From positions 868,001 to 932,000 of the forward strand of contig CP159991.1 of the NCBI GenBank assembly GCA_040702985.1: a DNA stretch of 64,000 nucleotides, given 5' to 3'. Numbering within the stretch: the first letter of the stretch is position 1; each line of letters begins with the position of its first letter. Below, in pieces: positions 27,606 to 36,317 of this stretch. Under the pieces are notes generated by a model. It did no database searches and had not been told where the DNA came from. It saw only the letters and a list, made by a program, of their open reading frames with translations. Source of the DNA: Alloscardovia omnicolens (lineage in GTDB: Bacteria > Actinomycetota > Actinomycetes > Actinomycetales > Bifidobacteriaceae). A program made the position numbers and the translations under genes.

Positions 27606-28967
27606 GTGACATTGCAAGAAGGAACACAAGAAAATCAAGAAAAACCGCAAGCACATGGTCTTGCCCTCATACCCATCATAGTATTTTTAGTTATTTATTT
27701 AGGTGCAGGCATTTATTTCGAGTTCATCAACCCAACTAAGGGACAAAAAGGCTTTTATGTCATGTCCGTGGTTGTGTCATTCTTTATAGCTCTGATTGTT
27801 GCATTACTGCAAACCCGAGGTCATAGCTTTGACGAAAAAATTCGGCTGTGCGCTCGCGGAATTGGTGATGAAAATATTGCCGTCATGATTTTTATTTTTA
27901 TTGCGGCAGGCTGTTTTAGCGGCGTTGCACAAGCAGCTGGGGGAGCTGAATCGACTGCTAATATGCTGCTGACTATTCTTCCGGGACGTTTTGCGTTGCC
28001 AGGATTATTTCTTATCGCGTGTTTAATTTCTATGGCGATGGGTACGAGTGTGGGAACTATTACTGTGCTTGCTCCTATTGCTGTCAATCTTGCGCAGCAC
28101 GCGCAACTATCTATTCCTTTGAGTGTTGCCACCGTTGTCAGTGGCGCTATGTTTGGCGATAATCTGTCCTTTATTTCAGATACCACAATTGCTGCCACCA
28201 AAACGCAAGGCGTGGCTATGATTGATAAATTCATGACCAATTTTAAAGTTGCTTTGCCAGCTGCTCTGGGAACTTTCGCAATTTTAGTTGTTTTATCTTT
28301 CCAATCATCCCAGAGCGTGGATTTGCACTATGATTTCAACTTCTGGCAGGTTGTGCCATACATAGCAGTTCTTGTGGCTTCTCTATGCCGTTTTAACGTA
28401 TTTGGTGTGCTATGCGGTGGTGTGGTGCTGTTTTCTCTCGTGGGATTAGCAACACATTCTTTGAATGCTATATCTATGCTTTCAGCTCTTAAAGATGGTA
28501 CTGCGGGAATGAATGAAACCATTATTGTGGCCATTTTGGTGGCAGCTATCGGCTCTTTGATTAAGCACAATGGCGGTTTTGCCTGGATTGTTGAAAAAAT
28601 TAAAACTCATTTTAATGGGCGTAGGGGAGGCAGCTTAGGAATTGGTCTGCTCACCCTCTTTATGGATATTGCCACTGCAAATAATACTGTGGCTATTGTG
28701 ATGGCTGCACCTATTGCCCGTGATATTAGTAAAGAATTTAATATTGAACCGCGGCAGGTAGCTTCTTTGCTTGATACTTTCTCATGTATTGGTCAGGGTA
28801 TTATTCCTTACGGCGCTCAGCTTTTAATCGCTGCAAGCATTGCTAATATCAGTGCTGTATCTATTATTCCGTTCTTGTTCTACCAGTTCTTACTGCTCGT
28901 ATGCGTGATTGCATCGATTGTTGTGATGAGTAAACCACGCACACAAGCAGTAAGGAACAAGCAGTAA
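27606..28967 (+). CDS. NhaC-family Na+/H+ antiporter-like transporter
   Basis: The 453-residue protein has about eleven membrane segments and motifs of the NhaC group, including MAMGTSVGTITVLAPIA near residue 140, and GAMFGDNLSFISDTTIAAT near 180, whose Asp and Thr residues belong to the ion path. NhaC-type proteins exchange sodium and protons; relatives also carry lysine, histidine or malate with lactate, so the substrate is open. GTG at 27606 is chosen since AAGGAAG precedes it by seven bases; ATG at 27573 has no such site and lies in the leader hairpin. It stands alone, convergent with dtd. Confidence 0.82.
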   Translation: MTLQEGTQENQEKPQAHGLALIPIIVFLVIYLGAGIYFEFINPTKGQKGFYVMSVVVSFFIALIVALLQTRGHSFDEKIRLCARGIGDENIAVMIFIFIAAGCFSGVAQAAGGAESTANMLLTILPGRFALPGLFLIACLISMAMGTSVGTITVLAPIAVNLAQHAQLSIPLSVATVVSGAMFGDNLSFISDTTIAATKTQGVAMIDKFMTNFKVALPAALGTFAILVVLSFQSSQSVDLHYDFNFWQVVPYIAVLVASLCRFNVFGVLCGGVVLFSLVGLATHSLNAISMLSALKDGTAGMNETIIVAILVAAIGSLIKHNGGFAWIVEKIKTHFNGRRGGSLGIGLLTLFMDIATANNTVAIVMAAPIARDISKEFNIEPRQVASLLDTFSCIGQGIIPYGAQLLIAASIANISAVSIIPFLFYQFLLLVCVIASIVVMSKPRTQAVRNKQ

Positions 28968-28991
28968 GGAGCAAGAAATAAGAACTAAGTT

Positions 28992-29489
28992 TTAGCTTCT
29001 CATTATTGCCGTGTCCACAATAATGGTTACCGGACCATCGTTATTGAGTTCAATATGCATATGAGACGCGAAAATACCTGTTGTTACGCTAATGCCATAC
29101 TCGTTACTGAGTGTGGCATTAAGTTTATTCCACATTTTTTCAGCGTGTTCTGGTGCCCCTGCTTCAGTAAACCCTGGTCTATTTCCTTTGCGAATATTGG
29201 CATATAGAGTGAACTGTGAAACAGATAAAATACTGCCAGAAACGTCCAGAATACTCAGATTCATTTTGCCATTGTCATCTTCGAAGATGCGCATATTGGC
29301 AATTTTTTTAGCCGCCCACTCTACATCTGCATCTGTGTCCGCATCTTCCACGCCTACAAGCAGAACAAAGCCTTGTTCAATGCTGCGTTCAGATAATGCT
29401 TTCTTATTAAATCCGACAGTTTCAGGCATAGATTCTTCTGGATCTATACTTATGCTGGCTTGTGATACTTTTTGAAGAACAATACGCAT
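28992..29489 (-). CDS. dtd: D-aminoacyl-tRNA deacylase
   Basis: Dtd removes D-amino acids (and glycine wrongly attached to tRNA-Ala) from tRNA in the cytoplasm. The 165-residue protein has the family core: MRIVLQKVSQASI at the start, SVSQFTLYA near 90-98, which contributes the active-site threonine, and the invariant Gly-Pro loop NDGPVTIIVDT near 150. A loop of about 15 residues (from 18 to 32) is longer than in many bacterial Dtd proteins. The gene is convergent with the NhaC gene, 24 bases apart. Confidence 0.95.
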   Translation of the reverse strand: MRIVLQKVSQASISIDPEESMPETVGFNKKALSERSIEQGFVLLVGVEDADTDADVEWAAKKIANMRIFEDDNGKMNLSILDVSGSILSVSQFTLYANIRKGNRPGFTEAGAPEHAEKMWNKLNATLSNEYGISVTTGIFASHMHIELNNDGPVTIIVDTAIMRS

Positions 29490-29544
29490 AACATTAAGCT
29501 TAGCTTAGTGCCCACTACGAGTGGGTATATCGTAGAATATTCTT

Positions 29545-30390
29545 ATGAATCGACGAGAGTTATGGTTCTTTATTGAACCCGACGCTGATGAAGATGTGTC
29601 TTCCTACGATAAGACCATGCTAGTCGTTATTGCTGTGAGTCTTATCCCGCTCATGGTGGCAACGCATATTCCACAATGGATGCAGTGGCTCGATATGCTC
29701 GCTACGTTTATTTTCGTCGTGGATTATATTTTGCATTGGATATGTGCCGATCTTTCAGAAGTACCTCAGCATAAAGATCGTAGCCGTTTTATGAGTTTTC
29801 TCATGTATCCATTCCGCCCGATGGCGGTTGTTGACTTGTTATCGATTTTGCCAGGATTTTTCCCGATTAATCACGGCTGGCGTATTTTCCGTCTTATCCG
29901 TTTGCTGCGTATTGTGCGCGGGTTGATGATTTTTAAGAATTTACGCCGTCGTCAGTCCGTGGATTTAATTGTTACGGCACTGAAAAAGCAGCGCGAACCT
30001 TTTACTATTATTTTCTGTATTGCCATTGGATATATTTTTGTATCTGCTCTTATTGTTTATAACGTTGAGCCGCAAACCTTTAAAACCTTCTTTAACGCAT
30101 TGTATTGGGCGACAGTATCTTTAACAACGGTAGGTTATGGTGATTTATATCCAGTCACCGTTGTGGGTAAGACGTTTACGATGCTTTCCTCTATTTTAGG
30201 TATTGCAGTTATTGCTCTTCCATCATCTATTTTGACGGCTGATTTAATGATTATTTTGAATGAAAGCGATGATGATGACAGTAACGATATAAAAACTCCA
30301 CCCACGCATGCAGCATTCAACGCCATGCAGCATATAAAAATTGAGCAGCACTCAGACACTAAGTCAGATACCAAGGATGGGCAAGTATAA
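29545..30390 (+). CDS. Voltage-gated-type potassium channel protein
   Basis: The 281-residue protein has six predicted membrane segments. The fourth carries regularly spaced arginines (RIFRLIRLLRIVRG near residue 112-125), the mark of a voltage sensor, and the pore loop holds the selectivity filter TTVGYGD near 192-198. A short acidic, His-containing cytoplasmic tail follows, with no RCK or cyclic-nucleotide domain. It should pass potassium with the membrane potential. The gene has no clear ribosome binding site; a promoter-like TAGAATATTC lies just before the ATG, so a short leader is possible. Confidence 0.88.
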   Translation: MNRRELWFFIEPDADEDVSSYDKTMLVVIAVSLIPLMVATHIPQWMQWLDMLATFIFVVDYILHWICADLSEVPQHKDRSRFMSFLMYPFRPMAVVDLLSILPGFFPINHGWRIFRLIRLLRIVRGLMIFKNLRRRQSVDLIVTALKKQREPFTIIFCIAIGYIFVSALIVYNVEPQTFKTFFNALYWATVSLTTVGYGDLYPVTVVGKTFTMLSSILGIAVIALPSSILTADLMIILNESDDDDSNDIKTPPTHAAFNAMQHIKIEQHSDTKSDTKDGQV

Positions 30391-30395
30391 AAGAA

Positions 30396-30430
30396 GGCTG
30401 CTTACACTAACGAATACAGTGCAAGCAGCC
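30396..30430. terminator. Terminator between convergent channel and OFA genes
   Basis: GGCTGCTTACACT pairs with AGTGCAAGCAGCC with one bulge. T-rich sequence follows on the plus strand, so it mainly ends the channel gene. Confidence 0.65.
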
Positions 30431-30443
30431 GTAGTTTAGTCTT

Positions 30444-31643
30444 TTATTTGCTGCGTATCATAGCGTAGGAAATAATCAAAGCAATTCCATACATAGCTGC
30501 CAAAATCAAGAAGACAAGATTATAGGAGCCAGTGGCGTTGAGAACAGAAGCGGTAATCTGATTTCCCGTTAATCCTGCAAAAGCCCATGCAGACAAAGCA
30601 ACGCCATGAATGCCAGAAATTTTATCCATGCCAAAACGGCTAGAAAGTAAAGCAGGCAAAGTACTAAAACCGCCGCCATAACCTGCGTTAATAACTAGGA
30701 GCAGCGCAACCACAAGAACAACCAAACCGGCAGCAACACCCTTAAACATGAAAGTAAACAGGCTGAACAGCAAGCTAGAGGCAAAAATAATCTTATACAC
30801 AGTATTGCGATCCTTGAGATAATCGCTGACCATAGAATATCCTAAACGTCCCAAAGCGTTACTTGCTGCAGTGAGCATCTGAATAACCGAAATAGCAGCA
30901 ATGCCCACGCCCATAACCTTAAGAATAGATTTTTCGTAGGAAATCAAAGCCAAACCGCAGGTAATGTTAATGTAGAACATTAACCATATGCCTACAAATT
31001 GCTTATTCTTGAAAATAGTGAAGTCCGGCCTGGTGCTTTGCGAGGAATCTTCAATCACACCGGCAGGTTTCTCCAAGAGAATATGTCCCAGAAGCATCAT
31101 CACAAAATATACGGCACCTAAAATGTAGAACATAGCTGGAATACCCATGCTGTCCTGGAGAGAATTCATTACCGGACTAGCAATCGCCTTAGCCAATCCG
31201 AAGCCCATAATCGAAATGCCAGTTCCCAGACCCTTATTATCTTTGAACCACAGCATCAAGGTCTTGACCGGCGTAATGTATCCAATTCCTAAGCCAATGC
31301 CCATAATCACGCCGTAGAAAAGGAAAATAAGAATCAAGCTCAAGGTGGAGCCTAACTGCTCGGTAAATTGTGCAGTTACACCTGTTCCTATCATGCCGAT
31401 AGTAAAACAAATACACGAAATGAGCGATGCCTTATGAATATTATGTTCTACAAAAGAGCCAGCAAAAGCAGCAGACATCCCCAAAAAGAAAATTGCTAAA
31501 CTAAAAGCCCAGCCCAATACTGATGTTTGTACTCCAACCTTAGCTGAAAGACTTTCACTAAAAGAAGACCAGCAATATACAGTACCAATACTTACGTGAA
31601 TGAGAAGGGCTGGTATAGCAGCCACTGTCCATTTGTTCTTCAC
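30444..31643 (-). CDS. OFA-family (oxalate/formate antiporter-like) MFS transporter
   Basis: The 399-residue protein has twelve membrane segments. The opening IPALLIHVSIGTVYCWSSFS and the later GIGYITPVKTLMLWFKDNKGLGTGISIMGFG-type region are typical of the OFA group, which exchanges small carboxylates such as oxalate and formate. GTG at 31643 is used because GAGG lies eight bases upstream and the protein then begins as the family does; an upstream in-frame ATG at 31685 falls inside the riboswitch terminator. A ZTP riboswitch precedes it, so formate supply for folate-dependent purine synthesis is a sensible role, though not proven. Confidence 0.85.
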   Translation of the reverse strand: MKNKWTVAAIPALLIHVSIGTVYCWSSFSESLSAKVGVQTSVLGWAFSLAIFFLGMSAAFAGSFVEHNIHKASLISCICFTIGMIGTGVTAQFTEQLGSTLSLILIFLFYGVIMGIGLGIGYITPVKTLMLWFKDNKGLGTGISIMGFGLAKAIASPVMNSLQDSMGIPAMFYILGAVYFVMMLLGHILLEKPAGVIEDSSQSTRPDFTIFKNKQFVGIWLMFYINITCGLALISYEKSILKVMGVGIAAISVIQMLTAASNALGRLGYSMVSDYLKDRNTVYKIIFASSLLFSLFTFMFKGVAAGLVVLVVALLLVINAGYGGGFSTLPALLSSRFGMDKISGIHGVALSAWAFAGLTGNQITASVLNATGSYNLVFLILAAMYGIALIISYAMIRSK

Positions 31644-31670
31644 AGAGGTAACCTCGCGTAAATAGACAAC

Positions 31671-31775
31671 AAAAAAGAAGCCCAACCAATATGCTGGGAT
31701 TCTTTCGCCCAGACGGTCGGCTTCTTACGGTTATACTCCCATGTGGTTAATCCACTTCCGTCAGTCATATAACAA
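31671..31775 (-). promoter_or_regulatory. ZTP (pfl) riboswitch with intrinsic-terminator platform
   Basis: On the minus strand from 31773: stem GTTAT, then ATGACTGACGG, hairpin GTGG-ATTAA-CCAC, TGGGAGT and closing ATAAC, followed after a linker by CCGACCGTCTGGGC (31720-31707). These are the two conserved halves of the ZTP/pfl aptamer, whose 3' half reads CCGCCUGGGC in the consensus. Further on, AAGAAGCC-GACC (31726-31715) can pair with GGTTGGGCTTCTT (31687-31675), ahead of a run of six T, forming a terminator that uses up the aptamer's CCGACC. Ligand binding should therefore allow transcription of the OFA transporter. Confidence 0.82.
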
Positions 31776-31900
31776 GCAACAGTTTAGCAAGATATAAGCA
31801 GCAGAGTAAAGCTGAGTAATGTGATATATGCCACTGTTTTCAATCGCGATAAACCGCAGAAATGCTGTGTGAATTGAACAGCGTGTTTTACAATCGCTAT

Positions 31901-32554
31901 ATGACTTTTAATACGCAAAGTTTTAACGTGTTTACAGTAGAAGGCTTAGAGCCACGCATGGCGGCAATTCGAGAAGAAATATGGCCTGATTTTGAGAACT
32001 TTGCGTCGGATATTTCCGCGCATCTTGAGCAGAAATTACACAGTGAGGAAGTGCGCAATATTCATATTGCGCAGCATGCCCGCCGTACGGTATATGCTCC
32101 TGAGGGTACGTGGGTGGCTGTTGGTGGAAATAAACGAGGATACAAAAAATTCCCACATTTTCAGATAGGAATTAATGCTGATTATGTGTTTATCGCGCTC
32201 GCGTGCATAGATAACCCTACGCATGAGAAAGAAATTGCACAAGATTTTGCTGATCATGCTGCAGATTTTCAGAAACTTCCAGCAGATTATGTGATTATTC
32301 CTGATCATACTGTTAAAGATTTTATAGCTGTATCGGATGTTGACTGTGCAGCATTTTTTGAACGTGTTGCTCGCGTTAAAAAAGCGGAGTTTATGATTGG
32401 CAGGATTGCTCAGCGCGGCAGTGAGTTGCTACGCACTGATGAGAGCACTCGTCAATGGATGATTGATACTGTTGATCTTCTCTTGCCGCATTATCGTCGT
32501 GCCATGAGTTTTTATGCCACGACGATAACGGCAGTAGCTGCGAAAGGGCAGTAG
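31901..32554 (+). CDS. UPF0637/DUF1054 (YktB-like) protein of unknown function
   Basis: The 217-residue product matches the DUF1054 family by its N-terminal FNVFTVEGLEPRM, the central WVAVGGNKRGYKKFPHFQIGI and the IPDHTV stretch. No biochemical role is known to me. ATG at 31901 is preferred over 31862 because the family begins at that point; neither has a Shine-Dalgarno, and a TACAATCGCTAT sequence right before 31901 could be a -10 region of a nearly leaderless message. It is convergent with the cardiolipin synthase gene; the short gap between has no clear terminator. Confidence 0.8.
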   Translation: MTFNTQSFNVFTVEGLEPRMAAIREEIWPDFENFASDISAHLEQKLHSEEVRNIHIAQHARRTVYAPEGTWVAVGGNKRGYKKFPHFQIGINADYVFIALACIDNPTHEKEIAQDFADHAADFQKLPADYVIIPDHTVKDFIAVSDVDCAAFFERVARVKKAEFMIGRIAQRGSELLRTDESTRQWMIDTVDLLLPHYRRAMSFYATTITAVAAKGQ

Positions 32555-32613
32555 ATTGTAGCTGCTCAGGGTTCTGCGCAGATTCCTTGTGGGTTCTAAA
32601 CGATCTAAAAGAT

Positions 32614-34152
32614 CTAAAAGAGGGGAGCCATAAGGCGCAGAATAATATCGCTAAAATTAGTCAGACGCGCTTTATTTTTATGTGCTTGCGTTACATCTGT
32701 GCTCACGTCTAACGTTTCCAAGAAGTCTTCTTTTATGCCTTGAATTGCCTCATACCCATAGAGGAGAACAGCGTTTTCAAAATGATGATACAAACTGCGG
32801 TAATCGAAATTAATTGTTCCTACAATAGCTAATTCGTCATCAACAAGAAGCTGCTTTTCATGAATAAAACCAGGAGTATATTCATGAAAATGTACGCCGC
32901 GGCTAGCCAATCGTCCATAATACGATCGCGTTACACGATAAATGATTTTCTTATCCGGAATGCCTGGAGTAATAATATGAACATCGATTCCACGTTCTGC
33001 TGCGAGTGCAAGCTCGCGATTCATTTCATCCGAAATAATAAAATATGGCGTGGCTATATACACACTGTGTTTGGCATACTTAATTGCATTAAGATAGACG
33101 TTCTCTCCAGTAGCAGAATTATCGGTTGGCGTATCGGCATAAGGAGCGATAAAACCTTTCTCGTGGCTAGTATATGAAGGTCGATGAAGATATACAGAAA
33201 AATCTTCATCATCCTTCTGCGCGTAATGCCACATTTCAAGAAAACTTGCTGTCAGTGACTGAACGGCATCTCCCTGCAAGCGCACCCCAGTATCTTTCCA
33301 GTGTCCATAAGGGCTGTCGATATTAAAATATTCATTGGCGAGATTGTAGCCACCAGTAAAACCAATTTCTCCATCAATTACAGTAATTTTGCGATGGTCG
33401 CGATTATTGACAAAAATATTGAGGAAAGGCAGCAGCGGGTTAAATACTTTGCACTGAATGCCGCGATCTCGCATTTTACGCAAGAATGTGTGATTGATAA
33501 ATCCTAGGGATCCTACATCGTCATACATAAGACGTACTTCCACGCCGGCATGCGCACGTTCTTCTAAAATCCGCGCGATCCGTTCAAATGACGTATTATC
33601 TTCAATAGCGTGATAATCCATAAAAATGAATTTTTGGGCGTGTGCTAAATCTTTTAATTGCGCTTCTAATCCATCGGATGCATCAGCATAAAAAGTCACA
33701 TCAGTATTGTGATAAACGGGATATCCTTCGTTATCTTGCACATAACGGAATTGATTGGCAATACCAAAATCGATGCTTTCAAGCTGTTTAAGCGCGTTCT
33801 TATCTGTGTGTAAGAATTCAGCTAGTGCTGCGTGGTTTTTATTAAACGCACGTTTGCTCATGCGCGTGGCGTTTGGTGTTCCAAAAAGGAGATAAACAAT
33901 AAGACCGAGAACAGGCACGAGTCCAATAAAAACAAGCCAGGTAATTTTAAACGCTGCGTTGGTATCTGAACCGATAATGAAAAAAGTAACGAACAGACCT
34001 AGAAGTTGTAATACGGTGGTCGCCCAGACGATGTGTTGTTGGAAGCGCACAACAAAAAGTACAATGACAGCAAGTTGGATGAGGAAGGCGAGAGCCACAA
34101 GTATAAGACGAATTGTACTTTTTCCGGCATCAGTTTTTATGTGGCGGGACAT
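32614..34152 (-). CDS. cls: Cardiolipin synthase
   Basis: It joins two phosphatidylglycerol molecules into cardiolipin at the membrane. The 512-residue protein has two N-terminal membrane segments and a third near residue 70 (about 12-80), then two phospholipase-D domains. The first HKD motif is HRKITVIDGEIGFTGG near 260, the second HEKQLLVDDELAIVGTINFDYRS near 430. The length is normal. AAGGAGG precedes two adjacent ATG codons; the second, at 34152, gives better spacing. It is alone on the minus strand. Confidence 0.93.
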   Translation of the reverse strand: MSRHIKTDAGKSTIRLILVALAFLIQLAVIVLFVVRFQQHIVWATTVLQLLGLFVTFFIIGSDTNAAFKITWLVFIGLVPVLGLIVYLLFGTPNATRMSKRAFNKNHAALAEFLHTDKNALKQLESIDFGIANQFRYVQDNEGYPVYHNTDVTFYADASDGLEAQLKDLAHAQKFIFMDYHAIEDNTSFERIARILEERAHAGVEVRLMYDDVGSLGFINHTFLRKMRDRGIQCKVFNPLLPFLNIFVNNRDHRKITVIDGEIGFTGGYNLANEYFNIDSPYGHWKDTGVRLQGDAVQSLTASFLEMWHYAQKDDEDFSVYLHRPSYTSHEKGFIAPYADTPTDNSATGENVYLNAIKYAKHSVYIATPYFIISDEMNRELALAAERGIDVHIITPGIPDKKIIYRVTRSYYGRLASRGVHFHEYTPGFIHEKQLLVDDELAIVGTINFDYRSLYHHFENAVLLYGYEAIQGIKEDFLETLDVSTDVTQAHKNKARLTNFSDIILRLMAPLF

Positions 34153-34354
34153 CATTCCTCCTTGTATTGTTGGCGCTGAGAACAGCGTGTTTTGGCTCGG
34201 GTGGTTTAGGCTTTGTTATAAGCGTTGTACTTGTATGCTATGGCGTTACGGGGACGCAGGGAGTATTGGTAGGTGGTTGTAACTTGTAACTGCTGTGCTC
34301 CTGTGGGGGGGGCGATGGTGAGGGAGCAGGCGAGGGGTTTTACTTCACAGAAGT

Positions 34355-34542
34355 GCCCTGAAAAGTGATCTGCTATAGTGGATCACTTTTCGCGACGTAT
34401 TTAGGGGTACTTTTAGCCTGATTTTCGGCCCTGGGGAGTGATTCGCTATAGTGGATCACTTCCTACGGCTCTTTTTGGGCTTAAAAGTGGTATGAAAATG
34501 GCCCTGCGGAGTGATCTACCATAGCCGATCACTTTTCACGAC
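34355..34542. repeat. Array 1 of 73-bp-period hairpin repeats (three units)
   Basis: Units begin at 34355, 34428 and 34501, exactly 73 bases apart. Each has about 40 conserved bases starting with GCCCTG and containing a palindrome of the form AGTGATC-N9-GATCACT, followed by about 31 less conserved bases. The same family occurs at 43921-44253. The whole gap between cls and tRNA-Gly (34156-34833) has no gene; it holds this array, the 22-base repeats and a G8 run near 34305. Confidence 0.9.
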
Positions 34543-34597
34543 ACAAATCGGAGTAACCGCGCTTTGCGTTAGTGTGCGTTTCGAGAGATTGAGAGCA

Positions 34598-34682
34598 CAA
34601 CAGCATCCGACTTCATACGATCGGAGGTTTTCTAAAGTGCCCGAGGCTCCCATTGAGACTCAACAGCATCCGACTTCATACG
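34598..34682. repeat. Pair of 22-base direct repeats
   Basis: CAACAGCATCCGACTTCATACG occurs at 34598-34619 and 34661-34682, 63 bases apart, each preceded by ATTGAGA. They lie between the 73-bp array and tRNA-Gly; purpose unknown. Confidence 0.8.
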
Positions 34683-34833
34683 GTGGTGTAGCCCTATTTG
34701 CGCGTAATCAACGCATCACCTAGCACACAGAAAAAGCATCTAAAAAAGTCGCAAAAGAACCACCGAAAAAAGTAGCAGAAAAAGAACTTTATCGAGAGAA
34801 TCGCAAGAGAATTAGAATAAACCGAAAAAAGAG

Positions 34834-34906
34834 AGCGGACAACGGGACTCGAACCCGCGGTCTCGACCTTGGCAAGGTCGCGCTTTACCAACTAAGCTAT
34901 GTCCGC
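34834..34906 (-). tRNA. tRNA-Gly (GCC)
   Basis: The minus strand forms a complete cloverleaf: acceptor GCGGACA with TGTCCGC, D arm AGCTTAGTTGGTAAAGC, anticodon loop TTGCCAA with anticodon GCC, T loop GGTTCGAGTCC, discriminator T. CCA is not encoded. It is 73 nucleotides long and decodes GGC/GGU. Confidence 0.96.
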
Positions 34907-35061
34907 ATGATGCTAAGCAATGTGCTATGCACTCACCTGAGCACGAGAAATAAATATAACAGCAAAACTCTTGTTGCGCAAGTCGATAAGAAAATCTGTG
35001 TGTCCTTAGTGTGTTCGCTAGTATTATGGTCTGAAAGAAATAAAAGCAGAAAGATGTTCAT

Positions 35062-36027
35062 ATGCGCTTTCATTTTGTTGTGAATCCAAGCGGTGGAAGT
35101 GGTCGTGCATTACTTGCGTGGCGCGAAGTTCAAAGCATAATGCATGATAAAAAATTGAAGTATTCCGTGCATTTTCCTACGCAAACTTATGTAGTTCAAG
35201 ATATTGTCAGGGATTTAACCAACGTTAGCGATGCTGATGAGGATGTCTATCTTATTATTGTCGGCGGTGACGGAACGCTCAACGTGGCTATTAATGGAAT
35301 CGTCAATTTTAAGAAAACTTATATTGGATTGATTCCAGCGGGGAGCGGTAATGATTTTGTACGTTCTCAATCAATTCCCCAATCCTATGAAGCTGTTCTC
35401 GATCGTATTACCGATATTCATCGCGTGCGTTCTCTTGATGTGGGCGTGCTAACGTATAACACACTTTTTGATGATCAGGGCAGGCCTTTGAATCTTTCTC
35501 CTAAGCACAGACTTTTTAATAATGCAATAGGTATTGGTTTTGATGCAGATGTGTGTGTAAAAGTCCTTCATTCTCGATTAAGCGAGAAACTGTCAACTTT
35601 TCATCTATCTAAACTTGCCTATTTGTGTGCTGCACTTCCTTCTATTTTTAAGCATCGCAATTTTGCTCTTGATGTAACAATAGATAACCGAGATTATCAT
35701 TTTGACGATGTTCTTTTTGCAGCCATTATGAATGAGCCGTATGAGGGTGGAGGCTTTAAGTTCTGTCCTGACGCATCAGCATATGATGGTTTACTTGATT
35801 CATGCATAGCGTGTGGAATTAAGAAGCGAGAACTTATTCATCTTATACCGCGCGCTTTGAAAGGCAAGCACACAACCTCAGATGGCGTCTCTATTGAGCG
35901 CGGGAAAGAATATCGTATACGCAGCAGCCATCCGTTATGGGTGCAGGCTGATGGGGAAGTTGAATATCGCTCCAATGATATTACGATTTCTGTGCGTCCT
36001 CAGGCAATACAATTCCTTGGTTTATAG
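35062..36027 (+). CDS. Diacylglycerol kinase-family lipid kinase
   Basis: The 321-residue protein belongs to the DagK/YegS family, which phosphorylates diacylglycerol or related lipids. It shows the N-terminal VVNPSGGSGRA loop, the nucleotide-binding VGGDGTLNVAING near residue 75, and PAGSGNDFVRS near 98; the second domain holds NAIGIGFDADV near 155. Recycling diacylglycerol released from phosphatidylglycerol would fit with the nearby cardiolipin synthase. The upstream AGAAAGATG is a weak ribosome binding site. A terminator follows. Confidence 0.88.
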   Translation: MRFHFVVNPSGGSGRALLAWREVQSIMHDKKLKYSVHFPTQTYVVQDIVRDLTNVSDADEDVYLIIVGGDGTLNVAINGIVNFKKTYIGLIPAGSGNDFVRSQSIPQSYEAVLDRITDIHRVRSLDVGVLTYNTLFDDQGRPLNLSPKHRLFNNAIGIGFDADVCVKVLHSRLSEKLSTFHLSKLAYLCAALPSIFKHRNFALDVTIDNRDYHFDDVLFAAIMNEPYEGGGFKFCPDASAYDGLLDSCIACGIKKRELIHLIPRALKGKHTTSDGVSIERGKEYRIRSSHPLWVQADGEVEYRSNDITISVRPQAIQFLGL

Positions 36028-36071
36028 ATATAGCAGCTTATGAGATAAAAAATAATAACTGCATCGTCAAT

Positions 36072-36101
36072 GCCCTCGCATCGTATATGTGAGGGCTTTT
36101 T
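36072..36101 (+). terminator. Terminator after the lipid kinase gene
   Basis: GCCCTCGCA pairs with TGTGAGGGC (one G-T pair) over a 7-base loop, followed by five T. A GAAAAAGGTTGA tandem repeat follows shortly after. Confidence 0.85.
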
Positions 36102-36204
36102 GTGTTGTGAAAAAGGTTGAGAAAAAGGTTGAGAAAAGACTGGATCGCGCAAGTATCCACGCTCACCCAAAAACAAAGAACCAATCGCGACACGCCGAAC
36201 CAAC

Positions 36205-36232
36205 GTTAAACGTTTGACGTTAAACGATTAAC
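36205..36232 (+). promoter_or_regulatory. Two adjacent LacI-type operators before the ABC importer
   Basis: GTTAAACGTTTGAC (36205-36218) and GTTAAACGATTAAC (36219-36232) abut one another. Both are near-palindromes of the LacI-family form with central ACG, and match sites before the lacI gene and the fructokinase gene. Confidence 0.85.
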
Positions 36233-36317
36233 GTTATTTAATTATAAATACTTACACACCACGGTGGTGAGTAAGGACAGGGTCTTTCCCTTAAAAACAC
36301 AGAAGAAAGGGATTGTG

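Noticed and set aside
34511-34723. 70-codon plus-strand frame near tRNA-Gly
   Set aside because: It covers hairpin and direct repeats only and has no start signal.
34694-34891. Minus-strand frame starting in tRNA-Gly
   Set aside because: Its first residues are translation of the tRNA itself.
36110-36145. GAAAAAGGTTGA tandem repeats after the lipid kinase
   Set aside because: Only two copies of a short low-complexity unit; no sign of function.
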